Shown here piece by piece: positions 43,540 through 52,611 of a stretch of 64,000 bases of DNA; position 1 is the first letter of the stretch, and every line of letters starts with the position of its first letter. The translations under genes were made by a program, and so were the position numbers. The notes below the pieces were generated by a model, which worked only from the letters and a program-made list of their open reading frames with translations, made no database searches and was not told the DNA's origin. Source of the DNA: JAFGPL01 sp046485045 (lineage in GTDB: Bacteria; Bacteroidota; Bacteroidia; Bacteroidales; UBA10428); the NCBI GenBank assembly GCA_046485045.1, contig JAWOHT010000007.1, forward strand, positions 1 through 64,000, written 5' to 3'.

Positions 43540-44088
43540 ATGAGTAAACCTATTATTGCTACCACTTCACTGGCCGGTTGTTTCGGTTGCCACATGTCAA
43601 TTCTCGATATTGACGAACGTATTTTACAGCTTATAGACCTCGTTGAGTTCAACAAATCACCTGTGAACGATATTAAAAAGTTTACCAAAAAATGTGATAT
43701 CGGACTTATTGAGGGAGGGTGCTGTAACAGCGAAAATGTGCATGTATTGAAAGATTTCAGGGAAAACTGCAAAATACTTGTTTCGGTTGGTGAATGTGCC
43801 ATTATGGGTGGACTGCCAGCCATGCGCAATGGTATCCCCATCAAAGAGTGCCTTGATGAAGCATACCTCAATGGGATAACAGTAGTGGGCAACACAGCCA
43901 AAATCGTTCCTAACGATCCCGAACTGCCTATGCTGCTCGATAAAGTATATCCCTGTCATGAAATTGTAAAAATTGATTATCACCTGCCAGGATGCCCTCC
44001 AAGTGCCGACCTTATTTGGGAAGCGCTGGTAGCCCTTGTTACCGGTGATGAAATGAAGATGCCTTATGAAGTGATAAAATTCGACTAA
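43540..44088 (+). CDS. hoxY: NAD-reducing [NiFe] hydrogenase small subunit HoxY
   Basis: HoxY is the electron-transfer partner of the catalytic subunit. The 182 residues include the proximal [4Fe-4S] ligands Cys14, Cys17, Cys86 and Cys152 in AGCFGCHMS, VGECAIMGG and LPGCPPSAD. There is no Tat signal and no further cluster domain, as expected for cytoplasmic group 3d enzymes. It sits 12 bases after hoxU and 14 bases before hoxH. Confidence 0.96.
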   Translation: MSKPIIATTSLAGCFGCHMSILDIDERILQLIDLVEFNKSPVNDIKKFTKKCDIGLIEGGCCNSENVHVLKDFRENCKILVSVGECAIMGGLPAMRNGIPIKECLDEAYLNGITVVGNTAKIVPNDPELPMLLDKVYPCHEIVKIDYHLPGCPPSADLIWEALVALVTGDEMKMPYEVIKFD

Positions 44089-44102
44089 TAATAATAGATT
44101 GT

Positions 44103-45557
44103 ATGGGACAAAAGATAACAATAGAACCTGTAACCAGAGTAGAAGGCCACGGCAAGGTCACCATTCATCTCGACAATGAAGGGAATATTGCACAAACCAG
44201 GCTGCACATAGTTGAATTCAGGGGTTTCGAACGGTTTGTGCAGGGAAGGCCCTACTGGGAAGCCCCCGTACTGGTTCAAAGGCTTTGCGGTATATGCCCG
44301 GTGAGCCACCATCTTGCTGCTGCCAAAGCACTCGATGTAATTGTTGGTGCAGGAACCGGCGACGGACTGACCCCAACAGGCGAAAAAATGAGGCGCCTGA
44401 TGCATTACGGACAGTTTTTCCAGTCGCACACACTTCATTTTTTCCACCTTGCTGCTCCCGATCTGCTTTTTGGCATTGACAGTGACCCTGTTAAACGTAA
44501 CATTATCGGAATTGCACTCGAAAACAAAGAACTTGCCGTGCAAGGGGTAATGATGCGCAAATACGGCCAGGAAATAATTAAAGCCACCGCCGGTAAAAAG
44601 ATACATGGCACAGGGGCAATCCCCGGAGGTATTAACAAACACCTTTCTGAAGAGGACAAAGAGTATCTGTTAAACGGTGACGATCCCATGAACATTGGCA
44701 AAATGATTGAATGGTCGCAGGCAGCATTGGCGTTTTTTCACGATTACCATAAAAAAAACAAAGATATCATTGACAACTTCATTGAATTTCCTTCAAGCTA
44801 CCTGAGCCTTGTGCGAAAAGACGGGGCGCTGGATATTTATCATGGCGTATTGAGGGCTGTTGATCAGGAAGGAAAAAAAATACTCCATGATGTTGATTAT
44901 CAATTATATTATAAATACATTGACGAAGAAGTAAAGTCATGGAGTTACATGAAATTTCCCTACCTGAAAGAAATTGGTACAAAAAATGGCTGGTATAGTG
45001 TAGGTCCGCTGGCACGGCTTAATACTGCCGATTTTATTGACACACCTCTTGCGCAGAAAGAGTTTGAAAAATTCAAAGCTTACAATAACGGTAAACCCAG
45101 CAACAAACCCATGCATAATCACTGGGCAAGGCTGATTGAAATACTGCATGCTGCAGAAAAAATGAAGGAACTGCTTAATGACCCCGACCTGCTCGAAGGC
45201 GAACTGGTGACTAAAGGTAATAAGTCTTACGAAGGGGTGGGTCTGCTTGAAGCCCCGAGAGGAACCCTGTTTCACCACTATAAGATCAACGACAACGATC
45301 AGATTGAAATGGCTAACCTTATAGTATCTACAACCAACAATAACCAACCAATGAACGAAGCTGTAAACCAGGTTGCCACAAAAACAATGAAGGGAAAACA
45401 AAAAATAACCGAAGGGATGATGAATGCCGTTGAGGTTGCCATAAGGGCTTATGATCCCTGCCTGAGTTGTGCTACCCATGCATTGGGCCAAATGCCTCTT
45501 GAGATTACCTTACTTGATGAGGATGACAAGGTAATAGATTGCAAAACAAGCTCGTAA
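44103..45557 (+). CDS. hoxH: NAD-reducing [NiFe] hydrogenase large subunit HoxH
   Basis: HoxH holds the NiFe active site. The L1 motif RLCGICPVSHH supplies Cys62 and Cys65, and the L2 motif DPCLSCATH supplies Cys453 and Cys456. After His459 there is a 25-residue tail (ALGQMPLEITLL...) which must be cut off by the protease encoded next; its presence shows that the gene encodes the uncleaved precursor. The 484 residues match group 3d. The stop is adjacent to the GTG start of the protease gene. Confidence 0.97.
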   Translation: MGQKITIEPVTRVEGHGKVTIHLDNEGNIAQTRLHIVEFRGFERFVQGRPYWEAPVLVQRLCGICPVSHHLAAAKALDVIVGAGTGDGLTPTGEKMRRLMHYGQFFQSHTLHFFHLAAPDLLFGIDSDPVKRNIIGIALENKELAVQGVMMRKYGQEIIKATAGKKIHGTGAIPGGINKHLSEEDKEYLLNGDDPMNIGKMIEWSQAALAFFHDYHKKNKDIIDNFIEFPSSYLSLVRKDGALDIYHGVLRAVDQEGKKILHDVDYQLYYKYIDEEVKSWSYMKFPYLKEIGTKNGWYSVGPLARLNTADFIDTPLAQKEFEKFKAYNNGKPSNKPMHNHWARLIEILHAAEKMKELLNDPDLLEGELVTKGNKSYEGVGLLEAPRGTLFHHYKINDNDQIEMANLIVSTTNNNQPMNEAVNQVATKTMKGKQKITEGMMNAVEVAIRAYDPCLSCATHALGQMPLEITLLDEDDKVIDCKTSS

Positions 45558-46025
45558 GTGCCTGAAAACCCGAAAATACTAATATACGGTTATGGCAATC
45601 CCGGAAGACAGGATGATTCTCTTGGGGTAAGGCTTACCGAAATGGTGGAAGAATGGGCCAGGTCAGACAATTATGAGAATATACAAACCGATAGCAATTA
45701 CCAGCTGAACATCGAAGATGTAATTATTCTGAAAGATAAAAACCTGGTTATTTTTGCCGATGCATCAAAAGAAAAGCTTAGCGATTATAAGCTTGAACCA
45801 CTTAAACCTAAAAACAAGACCGATTTCACCATGCACCATGTCTCCCCAGCTTTCCTGCTGTTTCTTGCCGGTGAACTGAATGGTGCTGTACCAGAGTGCT
45901 ATGTTCTTCATATAAAAGGGTATGAATGGGAGTTTATGGCCAATCCAACGATACAGGCAATGAAAAATCTTCAAAAAGCGTTCGGTTTTATAAAGGATTT
46001 TCTGCTTGACTATTTACATAATTGA
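45558..46025 (+). CDS. hoxW: Hydrogenase maturation endopeptidase (HoxW type)
   Basis: This protease senses nickel in the precursor of HoxH and removes its C-terminal tail. The 155-residue protein opens with ILIYGYGNPGRQDDSLGVRL, the HybD/HoxW hallmark, and has a mid-protein Asp (FADAS) and the His of MHHVSPA as likely nickel-sensing ligands. It starts with GTG immediately after the hoxH stop codon, no gap, so translation is probably coupled; an alternative ATG further in would remove the conserved start. It ends the hox operon; no terminator is obvious after it. Confidence 0.93.
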   Translation: MPENPKILIYGYGNPGRQDDSLGVRLTEMVEEWARSDNYENIQTDSNYQLNIEDVIILKDKNLVIFADASKEKLSDYKLEPLKPKNKTDFTMHHVSPAFLLFLAGELNGAVPECYVLHIKGYEWEFMANPTIQAMKNLQKAFGFIKDFLLDYLHN

Positions 46026-46092
46026 ATTACAACCTTATAATCGATAACTGAAGCAATTTTCTATATCTTAATGCCAAAAAAATCTAATCAAT

Positions 46093-47523
46093 ATGTCTGC
46101 AAGTTTTACCATTGACATGCATTGTCACTCATCTATGAAGCCATATGGAAAAAGTTTTGACAAAGATTTTATAAACAACCCGTTGCCGTCTGAAAACAAC
46201 AGCATATACTATTATAATCCACCAACACCAAAAGAAAAAATACTGAACATTGCCACTACCATAACCAGGTTTTCCCAGTCGGGCTTCACTGCCCTCCACA
46301 AAGGCAATATTAAGGTAATTGGCGCCTCGCTTTACCCTGCTGAAAGAGGGTTTTTTAACGGCAAGTTAGGCACCGGCAAGATTACTGATACAATTTCTGA
46401 TTTCATCACCGGCTTCGGAAAAACAAGAATTGATTTCATTCAAAGCAACCATGACTACTTTACCGATTTGAAAAGAGAATATGAATTCTACCGGCAACTG
46501 CACGGTACAATGGTTAAAGTAGAAGGTAAAGATATTGAATATCGCATTACCAGAAACATGCACGAATTGAGCCAAAATATTAATAATACAGTAACAGACA
46601 CCTTATCGGTTATCCTTACCATTGAAGGTTTTCATGCGTTCAACAGCTATGCCAACCGAAGGGCAGAGGTAAATGAAATACTCAACAACGTATATGATTT
46701 GAAATCATGGGAGTACCGGCCACTATTTATAAGCGCCGGCCACCATTTTTACAACGGGATGTGTGGCCAGGCATACAGCTTGTCTGGAATAACAGGATAT
46801 ATTCTTGATCAGAGTTTCGGTGCAGATACGGGCATTAGTTCGCTGGGCTTTGATGTCATTGGCGCCCTTCTTAATAATACCAACCATAACAGAATTCACA
46901 TTGATGTGAAACACATGAGCGTAGAATCGAGAAAACAATATTACAAATACCTTGAAGACAAACCAGATATTCCGGTTATTGTAAGTCATGGTGCCATAAA
47001 CGGGCTTGAATCATTTGAAAACAGGATAAATACCTTCAGTAACGGCAAAAACGTCTTTAACCAGGCAGACATAAATTTTTTCGACAATGAAATAATAAAA
47101 ATTGCCGACTCAAAAGGTATATTCTGTATTCAGCTTGACGAGCGGAGACTGGCAAATAAGGAACAATTGAAACAATCATTTTTCAACCTCAGCAAAAAAA
47201 GAATGCTGACAAACCGTTCCGAACTGTTATGGAACCAGGTTCGTCATATTGGTGAAATACTTGATAAAAATGGGAGAAATGCCTGGACCATTGCGGCAAT
47301 AGGTTCAGATTTTGACGGCATAGTTGACCCTGTGAACGGATTCTGGACCGCAGAAGAATTTCCCCTGCTTAAAGAATACCTTCGTGTACATGCCAAAAAC
47401 TACATGGCTGCCGATGGAAAAAACCTTCAATTGAATATAAATAAAAACATCGCCCCCGAAGAGATCATTGAAAATCTCTTTGTAAACAATGCCATGCATT
47501 TTCTCGGGCTATATTTAAGATAG
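46093..47523 (+). CDS. Membrane-dipeptidase-like (peptidase M19) metallohydrolase
   Basis: A 476-residue TIM-barrel metal hydrolase. The metal-binding landmarks of M19 renal-dipeptidase-like enzymes appear in order: DMHCHS at the start, LTIEGFHAF mid-way (bridging Glu), HIDVKHMS, VIVSHGA and finally IGSDFDGIVDP. It lacks a signal peptide, so it is probably cytoplasmic, and is somewhat longer than classical M19 dipeptidases. Substrate unknown. It lies 67 bases downstream of the hox operon in the same direction; whether the two share a transcript cannot be seen. Confidence 0.85.
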   Translation: MSASFTIDMHCHSSMKPYGKSFDKDFINNPLPSENNSIYYYNPPTPKEKILNIATTITRFSQSGFTALHKGNIKVIGASLYPAERGFFNGKLGTGKITDTISDFITGFGKTRIDFIQSNHDYFTDLKREYEFYRQLHGTMVKVEGKDIEYRITRNMHELSQNINNTVTDTLSVILTIEGFHAFNSYANRRAEVNEILNNVYDLKSWEYRPLFISAGHHFYNGMCGQAYSLSGITGYILDQSFGADTGISSLGFDVIGALLNNTNHNRIHIDVKHMSVESRKQYYKYLEDKPDIPVIVSHGAINGLESFENRINTFSNGKNVFNQADINFFDNEIIKIADSKGIFCIQLDERRLANKEQLKQSFFNLSKKRMLTNRSELLWNQVRHIGEILDKNGRNAWTIAAIGSDFDGIVDPVNGFWTAEEFPLLKEYLRVHAKNYMAADGKNLQLNINKNIAPEEIIENLFVNNAMHFLGLYLR

Positions 47524-47635
47524 AGAATTAACCTCACATGCCAGAATGCGTATTTGTTGTTCACTCTCTCTGTCGTTTGAAAAAAAATAGCTATATTAGA
47601 GATAGGAATTTTTAGTTATTTATCCTACCCCGGCA

Positions 47636-49111
47636 ATGACAGGTAAAAAGTACATGAAACATACAGTAAAATTTTCATTAACTCTGTTGCCGTTGATATT
47701 ATTCATTCATACAGTGCTAAAGGCAGCCGCTGATGAATCATCACTTCTGTTGAACAATGCTTTTCAGGAAACTGTGAATAACCTGAATGCTGCAGATTCA
47801 TTTTCCACACTAATACAATACAAGCGACAAGATTATTATATAACAGAGATAAAACGCATTGAATGGTCGCATAAGGGCCGCATTAACATTATTTCTTCAA
47901 GGCAGATAGATTCTGTAAGCCTGCCGCATAACTACGCTTATCTCAAGATAGATTTTCCGGTGCTTGAATACAACGACACTATTGTTAAAAATTATAAATA
48001 TTTACTAATAAAAAAGAAAAACAACCTGCATTGGACCAACCTGGGCAGTAATCCCTATGTTATTCTTTCGAAACTCAGGCCGGGAAAACACACCCTGTTT
48101 GTTGCCGCTTATTTACCTGAACAGAATATATCTTACAGGCAGGGAAAACTGGATATTTATATTGCATCACAATTCTGGTTGCAATGGTATATAGTGCTGT
48201 TTTATATAATTATTTTCATTGCAATGCTATTGCTATTTTTCAGGTTTCAGACCCGTGCTTTACGAAAACTCACAAGACAATACCGTGAACGTGAAAAAAT
48301 TGCCCAGCAGATAATGAACCAAAAAGAGGAGCTTGCAACTAAAAACAAAAACATTACCGACAGTATCAATTATGCCAAGAGGATTCAGTCTGCCCTGATG
48401 CCCTCAAAAAAGCTTTTTCATTCAATATTCCCCGAATCGTTTGTTTTACATATTCCTAAAGATATTGTCAGCGGCGACTTTTACTGGATCAACGAGGTAA
48501 AGGAAACTATTTTTATTGCAGCAGTAGATTGCACTGGACATGGAGTACCGGGAGCATTCATGTCAATTATCGGTTTCGAGCTTTTCAGAAAGCTCACCAA
48601 TGTAGAGGGTATTAAAAAACCATCGGATATCCTCAATAACCTTAACGAAGATTTTCAGGACATTTTTAAAGACGTAGAGAACATGGTGCTAAAAGATGGA
48701 ATGGACATCGCCTTTTGCTCGGTAAACAAAAAAACAAAAATACTTGAATTTGCCGGAGCGTTTAACCCGCTTTACCTTATACGCGACAACTCTATAATCG
48801 AAATTAAAGGCGACCGTAACTCTGTAGGACTGCCTGTTTCTGAAACTGAAAAATGCATTTTTGAAAATCACTCTGTGCAATTGCAGAAAGAAGATATTTT
48901 CTATATTTTTTCTGATGGTTTTGCAGACCAATTCGGCGGCCCTGAAGGAAAAAAATACAAATACAGAAGGTTCCGTCACCTCCTGCTTGCTCTGCATCAT
49001 CTTCCGCCAGAGCGACAACATGATTTTTTGTATAAAAGCATTATGGAATGGAAAGGCGATCTCGACCAGGTGGATGATATACTGGTACTTGGCGTTAAAG
49101 TTAATTTTTAA
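47636..49111 (+). CDS. Membrane Y_Y_Y-domain protein with SpoIIE-type Ser/Thr phosphatase
   Basis: A 491-residue signalling protein. A signal peptide or anchor lies at about residues 10-32, followed by a short beta-domain resembling the Y_Y_Y module (about 100-175, KLRPGKHTLFVAAYLPEQ), a transmembrane helix (about 183-205), a coiled coil (about 205-245) and a PP2C-like SpoIIE phosphatase (about 255-490: VSGDFYWI, AAVDCTGHGVPGAFMS, IFSDGFADQFGG). The metal-binding aspartates are conserved. Such proteins usually act on anti-sigma-antagonist or similar phosphoproteins. Compared with the propeller kinases it looks like the same sensory module with a phosphatase output and no propeller. The start could be Met7. 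Confidence 0.9.
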   Translation: MTGKKYMKHTVKFSLTLLPLILFIHTVLKAAADESSLLLNNAFQETVNNLNAADSFSTLIQYKRQDYYITEIKRIEWSHKGRINIISSRQIDSVSLPHNYAYLKIDFPVLEYNDTIVKNYKYLLIKKKNNLHWTNLGSNPYVILSKLRPGKHTLFVAAYLPEQNISYRQGKLDIYIASQFWLQWYIVLFYIIIFIAMLLLFFRFQTRALRKLTRQYREREKIAQQIMNQKEELATKNKNITDSINYAKRIQSALMPSKKLFHSIFPESFVLHIPKDIVSGDFYWINEVKETIFIAAVDCTGHGVPGAFMSIIGFELFRKLTNVEGIKKPSDILNNLNEDFQDIFKDVENMVLKDGMDIAFCSVNKKTKILEFAGAFNPLYLIRDNSIIEIKGDRNSVGLPVSETEKCIFENHSVQLQKEDIFYIFSDGFADQFGGPEGKKYKYRRFRHLLLALHHLPPERQHDFLYKSIMEWKGDLDQVDDILVLGVKVNF

Positions 49112-49140
49112 TCAATTTACCAGGGCTGACTTTCCGTCAG

Positions 49141-50892
49141 CTATTTTTTTTCCAATAACGTTTTCATTTTGTTCAACAAAACATCTATCTGAAAAGGTTT
49201 ACTTATATACTCGTTCATACCCGCAGCAAGGCATGCTTCTTTGTCACCAGAAAGTGCATTTGCGGTAATTGCAATAATAGGTACATGGGTATTTGTGCTG
49301 GCCTCCAACTCGCGAATCTTTTTAGTGGCAATAATTCCATTCATCACCGGCATCTGAATATCCATAAGAATCAAATCGTATCTCGATGAGCCAAATTTAT
49401 CAAGCGCCTCTTTGCCATTTATAGCCACATCGATGTTTTTTACAAAATTCTTAAGGCTAAGGATCACGATCTTCTGGTTGATGGCATTGTCCTCAACAAG
49501 TAAAATGTTTGAATTTTTCAGGTCAACGCGCTCCTTCTGCTGGATCATCATCCCCGAAGTACCCTCCAACTCAGGCTTGCCAGTTTCGGCAGCTTTCGTA
49601 AGATCGGCTTGCATGTCGAGAGTAAAGGTAAATCTGGTGATATAATTTTCAGACTCAATCTCCAGTTTACCATTTTGATATTCAATGATCTTATTGGCAA
49701 TGTTGAGGTCAAGAATTACCTCCTCTTTCATTTCATCCTGGCGATGTGCGGAAACAACTTTATAGTATCCGGATTTCATTCTGTGAATATCAATCATCGG
49801 ACAGGTGACAGAGAATGATATTTTTACATACTCATCAATGTGCTTTTCTGGAAATACTTCAATATATATCTCATTCTTAGTATCATCAATTGCTTTTATT
49901 ATGTTCTCGAGAAGATTTAAAAACACCTGCTTCAACCTTATAGGATCACCGATAAGGTTAAACCTGATTTTGGTTGAGATATCGAGGTTGATTTCGAGGT
50001 TATCTTTATGCTGGTCCCTGAATATCCTAAGCGTATTGTCAATCGCAGAATATAAGTCAAAGCTTGTTTTACTGAGGATATCCTTTTCAACTGCTATGTT
50101 CGAAACCTGTACGATATTGTCAACAACATTTATCAGGTTATTGGTTGATGCCACAATTGTATCAAACAGGTCTATCATTTCATTATCAAGCTTACTCCTG
50201 TCAATCAGGTTCGATACCATAGTAAGATTGTTCAGCGGGGTCCTTATCTGATGAGACAATTTCGAGATGAAATCATCTTTTTTCCTGGTTTCTATCCTTG
50301 ATTCAAAAATGTTTTTTTCCTGTCTTTTATAGCTGTATGTTCTTTCAAATTCGAGGAGATAAATTAATAAATGCAGTAACAGGTATGCAATCAGAATTTT
50401 TACTGTAACTATATTGTCAAATTCAACTCTCAGGCCCAATAAATCCCCGGCAAAAAAGAGAGCACCTAAAATAAAAAATAAAATTAAAGACAAAATTCCT
50501 CCGGTACGGCTCCCAAACAAGATGATAATACCTATTGGACATGTAAAAACCCATATAAAATCAATGGTTTCAACACCCCTGGTTAAAAGTATATAAAACA
50601 GAAAAACCAGCCCGACAATGATTATAATTACCCTTGAAATTTTAAAATTATTCATGAACCTGTTTATGAAGAAAGCACTCAGGCCTGCCAGTAAAGCGAT
50701 ACCTGCACCTACAACGTCAGAATAATTCTTTAGATATAAAGAAATCAACGCGTAAAAGAAACATGAAAAGCTGAAAATAAGCGAAATAAGATGTACCACA
50801 AATGTTTTGTTCGAGTCTTCGGGAACAACGTTTTCAGAAACTTTTTTGATATATTTATCGGATAAGTTCTCTAAGAATCTCATGTTAAGCAT
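49141..50892 (-). CDS. Membrane hybrid histidine kinase with degenerate ATPase domain
   Basis: A 583-residue protein with several membrane helices in residues 25-175, HisKA (His214 in LSHQIRTPLNNL), a HATPase-like domain and a C-terminal receiver (Asp511 in LMDIQMPVMNG). The N-box is recognisable (FLNLLENIIKA), but the ATP-lid boxes are eroded: where a D-x-G-x-G should stand there is SVTCPMIDIH, and no GLGLG run is seen before the last strand. It may be unable to bind ATP and work as a scaffold or phosphatase for its own receiver. The two flanking genes point away or converge, so no operon is visible. Confidence 0.9.
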   Translation of the reverse strand: MLNMRFLENLSDKYIKKVSENVVPEDSNKTFVVHLISLIFSFSCFFYALISLYLKNYSDVVGAGIALLAGLSAFFINRFMNNFKISRVIIIIVGLVFLFYILLTRGVETIDFIWVFTCPIGIIILFGSRTGGILSLILFFILGALFFAGDLLGLRVEFDNIVTVKILIAYLLLHLLIYLLEFERTYSYKRQEKNIFESRIETRKKDDFISKLSHQIRTPLNNLTMVSNLIDRSKLDNEMIDLFDTIVASTNNLINVVDNIVQVSNIAVEKDILSKTSFDLYSAIDNTLRIFRDQHKDNLEINLDISTKIRFNLIGDPIRLKQVFLNLLENIIKAIDDTKNEIYIEVFPEKHIDEYVKISFSVTCPMIDIHRMKSGYYKVVSAHRQDEMKEEVILDLNIANKIIEYQNGKLEIESENYITRFTFTLDMQADLTKAAETGKPELEGTSGMMIQQKERVDLKNSNILLVEDNAINQKIVILSLKNFVKNIDVAINGKEALDKFGSSRYDLILMDIQMPVMNGIIATKKIRELEASTNTHVPIIAITANALSGDKEACLAAGMNEYISKPFQIDVLLNKMKTLLEKK

Positions 50893-51000
50893 TGTTTCGA
50901 TTATAAAGATAATTATTTTTTATTGAAAAAACAGCTTATTACGATAAGATACTACTTCACAATTTGTGTCGTTATTATTTTATGGTTTCTGATTAAATAG

Positions 51001-51008
51001 TAAATTTG
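51001..51008 (+). promoter_or_regulatory. Possible promoter of the three-gene exported set
   Basis: TAAATTTG (TAnnTTTG match) with TTT, one mismatch to TTG, exactly 19 bases upstream. Transcription would start near 51014, just before the ATG at 51028. Confidence 0.5.
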
Positions 51009-51027
51009 TTATTAAGGTTAACTAAAA

Positions 51028-51708
51028 ATGATGAGAATACCGTTTATTTGGCTTTTTTCAGTATTAACAGGAATTTATCTTTGTGCACAGGAAGATTCCT
51101 CGGATATGGTTAAATACACACCTGAATTCAAATTTATAGAAGGCATATATGTAAATTTCAATCAGGTAAAAAACAATAGTCCTATCTCCAAATCGAGGAT
51201 ACTTACTGATGTGGACTATGACGATCCATATTTCTTCGACAGGGTTACAGAAGGCAAGAAGCTTTACTATTACGACTACAATGGTGTAAAACAGGAGATA
51301 CCAGTAAAAAATATATGGGGCTATTCACGAAACGGGGTGTTATACATTGCAATAAATGATGGGTTTTACAGGATAACCATTGTTGGTAGCATCTGCCACT
51401 TCGTGGCCAATCTTACAACCTACACACCTGCTTACGGTTACGGCTATCCATATTACAACTATTACGATTATCACCCATACGGTATACGCCCCACAACACG
51501 CAATACCTCCGAGATGAGGCAATACCTGATAGATTTCAGTACCGGAAGGGTAATGGAATACGAAACTTCCACCGTAGAAGTGTTGTTAATGAAAGATCCT
51601 GAACTACACGATGAATATGCCGCTTTGAAAAACAAAAAGAAAAAACAACTTAAATTTATGTATATCAGAAAATTCAACGATAGAAATCCTTTATTTTTTC
51701 CAAAATAA
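51028..51708 (+). CDS. Exported tyrosine-rich protein of unknown function
   Basis: A 226-residue protein with a signal peptide (residues 1-20, cut after LCAQ). The body is beta-rich with a Tyr/Gly-rich stretch near residues 132-152 (PAYGYGYPYYNYYDYHPYG). I do not recognise a family. It starts 20 bases after a promoter-like box; the second Met is an equally good start. The next gene begins within 12 bases, so the two are likely one unit. Confidence 0.7.
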   Translation: MMRIPFIWLFSVLTGIYLCAQEDSSDMVKYTPEFKFIEGIYVNFNQVKNNSPISKSRILTDVDYDDPYFFDRVTEGKKLYYYDYNGVKQEIPVKNIWGYSRNGVLYIAINDGFYRITIVGSICHFVANLTTYTPAYGYGYPYYNYYDYHPYGIRPTTRNTSEMRQYLIDFSTGRVMEYETSTVEVLLMKDPELHDEYAALKNKKKKQLKFMYIRKFNDRNPLFFPK

Positions 51709-51719
51709 AACACTTGATT

Positions 51720-52565
51720 ATGAAAAAAATATTTTTTATGCTTTTGGTAACGGGTTTGATCAAACCTGTATTCTCACAGAGTTACATACCTACCCGTGAA
51801 GACATTAATACCTTTTTCACTACAAAAACATTGGTGGTGCTTGAGGACAATCCGCTGCTTGAGTACAATATGGTTATTAAAGATGTTATGAAACAGGAAT
51901 GGAGTATTACCGAGTATGATTTTATTTCATTTAAAGAATTTGAAGAAAAAAGGAAGGATGCGAAGTACTCTTTTCTGCTTATGACCCAGGTAAGCTTTGA
52001 GAACGATAAGACAGATGCACAGTACAGGTTTCTGCACCTTTCGCTGGGTGGCGATTATTTTCGCCTTAACCAGATGCCAGATATAGCCTCGGTACCGGCT
52101 GCCTATTTCAATGTTGAAGAAGACAATTATGCTTACAAACTAGGAATTCTTGTAAGGTTTATCCAAAAACACGCGTTACTGATAAAAGAACGTCCTGAAA
52201 TTCTATCGGCAAATGTACTAAAGCATTACAACAACAATATTAAAGATATCAAAGACAAAACCTTGTACCTGCTCGAAAGTGAACTGGCCAAAGATGTCAA
52301 TTCGGTGGCGCGGATAAAAAAAATATATCCATATAAAATTAAAATAGTAACCAAAGAGGAAATAGAGCAAGCCATTGAGGAGCGTGATGACAACGTAGTT
52401 TTCCTTCACAAAGTGGGCCCCGAAGGCACCAAGATAGATGCCCGTTGTTATAAAATAATTATTGGTGCAGGCGATGCAAACTTTTATTATTTCGATTTCC
52501 ACAAAATCAGCGAAAAAAACCCTGACGGGTTTCTTGCAAGCGATTTTAAAAAACTGGCAAAGTAA
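51720..52565 (+). CDS. Exported protein of unknown function
   Basis: About 281 residues from the ATG at 51720 (an ATG six bases earlier is possible). It has a signal peptide ending near KPVFSQ. No motif I know. It has alternating beta and helical stretches with a conserved-looking central part (YSFLLMTQVSFENDKTDAQYRFLHLSLGG). It follows the tyrosine-rich exported gene by 11 bases and precedes the DUF4861 lipoprotein by 46 bases, so the three are probably cotranscribed. Function unknown. Confidence 0.7.
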   Translation: MKKIFFMLLVTGLIKPVFSQSYIPTREDINTFFTTKTLVVLEDNPLLEYNMVIKDVMKQEWSITEYDFISFKEFEEKRKDAKYSFLLMTQVSFENDKTDAQYRFLHLSLGGDYFRLNQMPDIASVPAAYFNVEEDNYAYKLGILVRFIQKHALLIKERPEILSANVLKHYNNNIKDIKDKTLYLLESELAKDVNSVARIKKIYPYKIKIVTKEEIEQAIEERDDNVVFLHKVGPEGTKIDARCYKIIIGAGDANFYYFDFHKISEKNPDGFLASDFKKLAK

Positions 52566-52611
52566 CCGGCATAATTTGTACTAATTCTGTAACTTCTAAA
52601 ACGAAATAACT

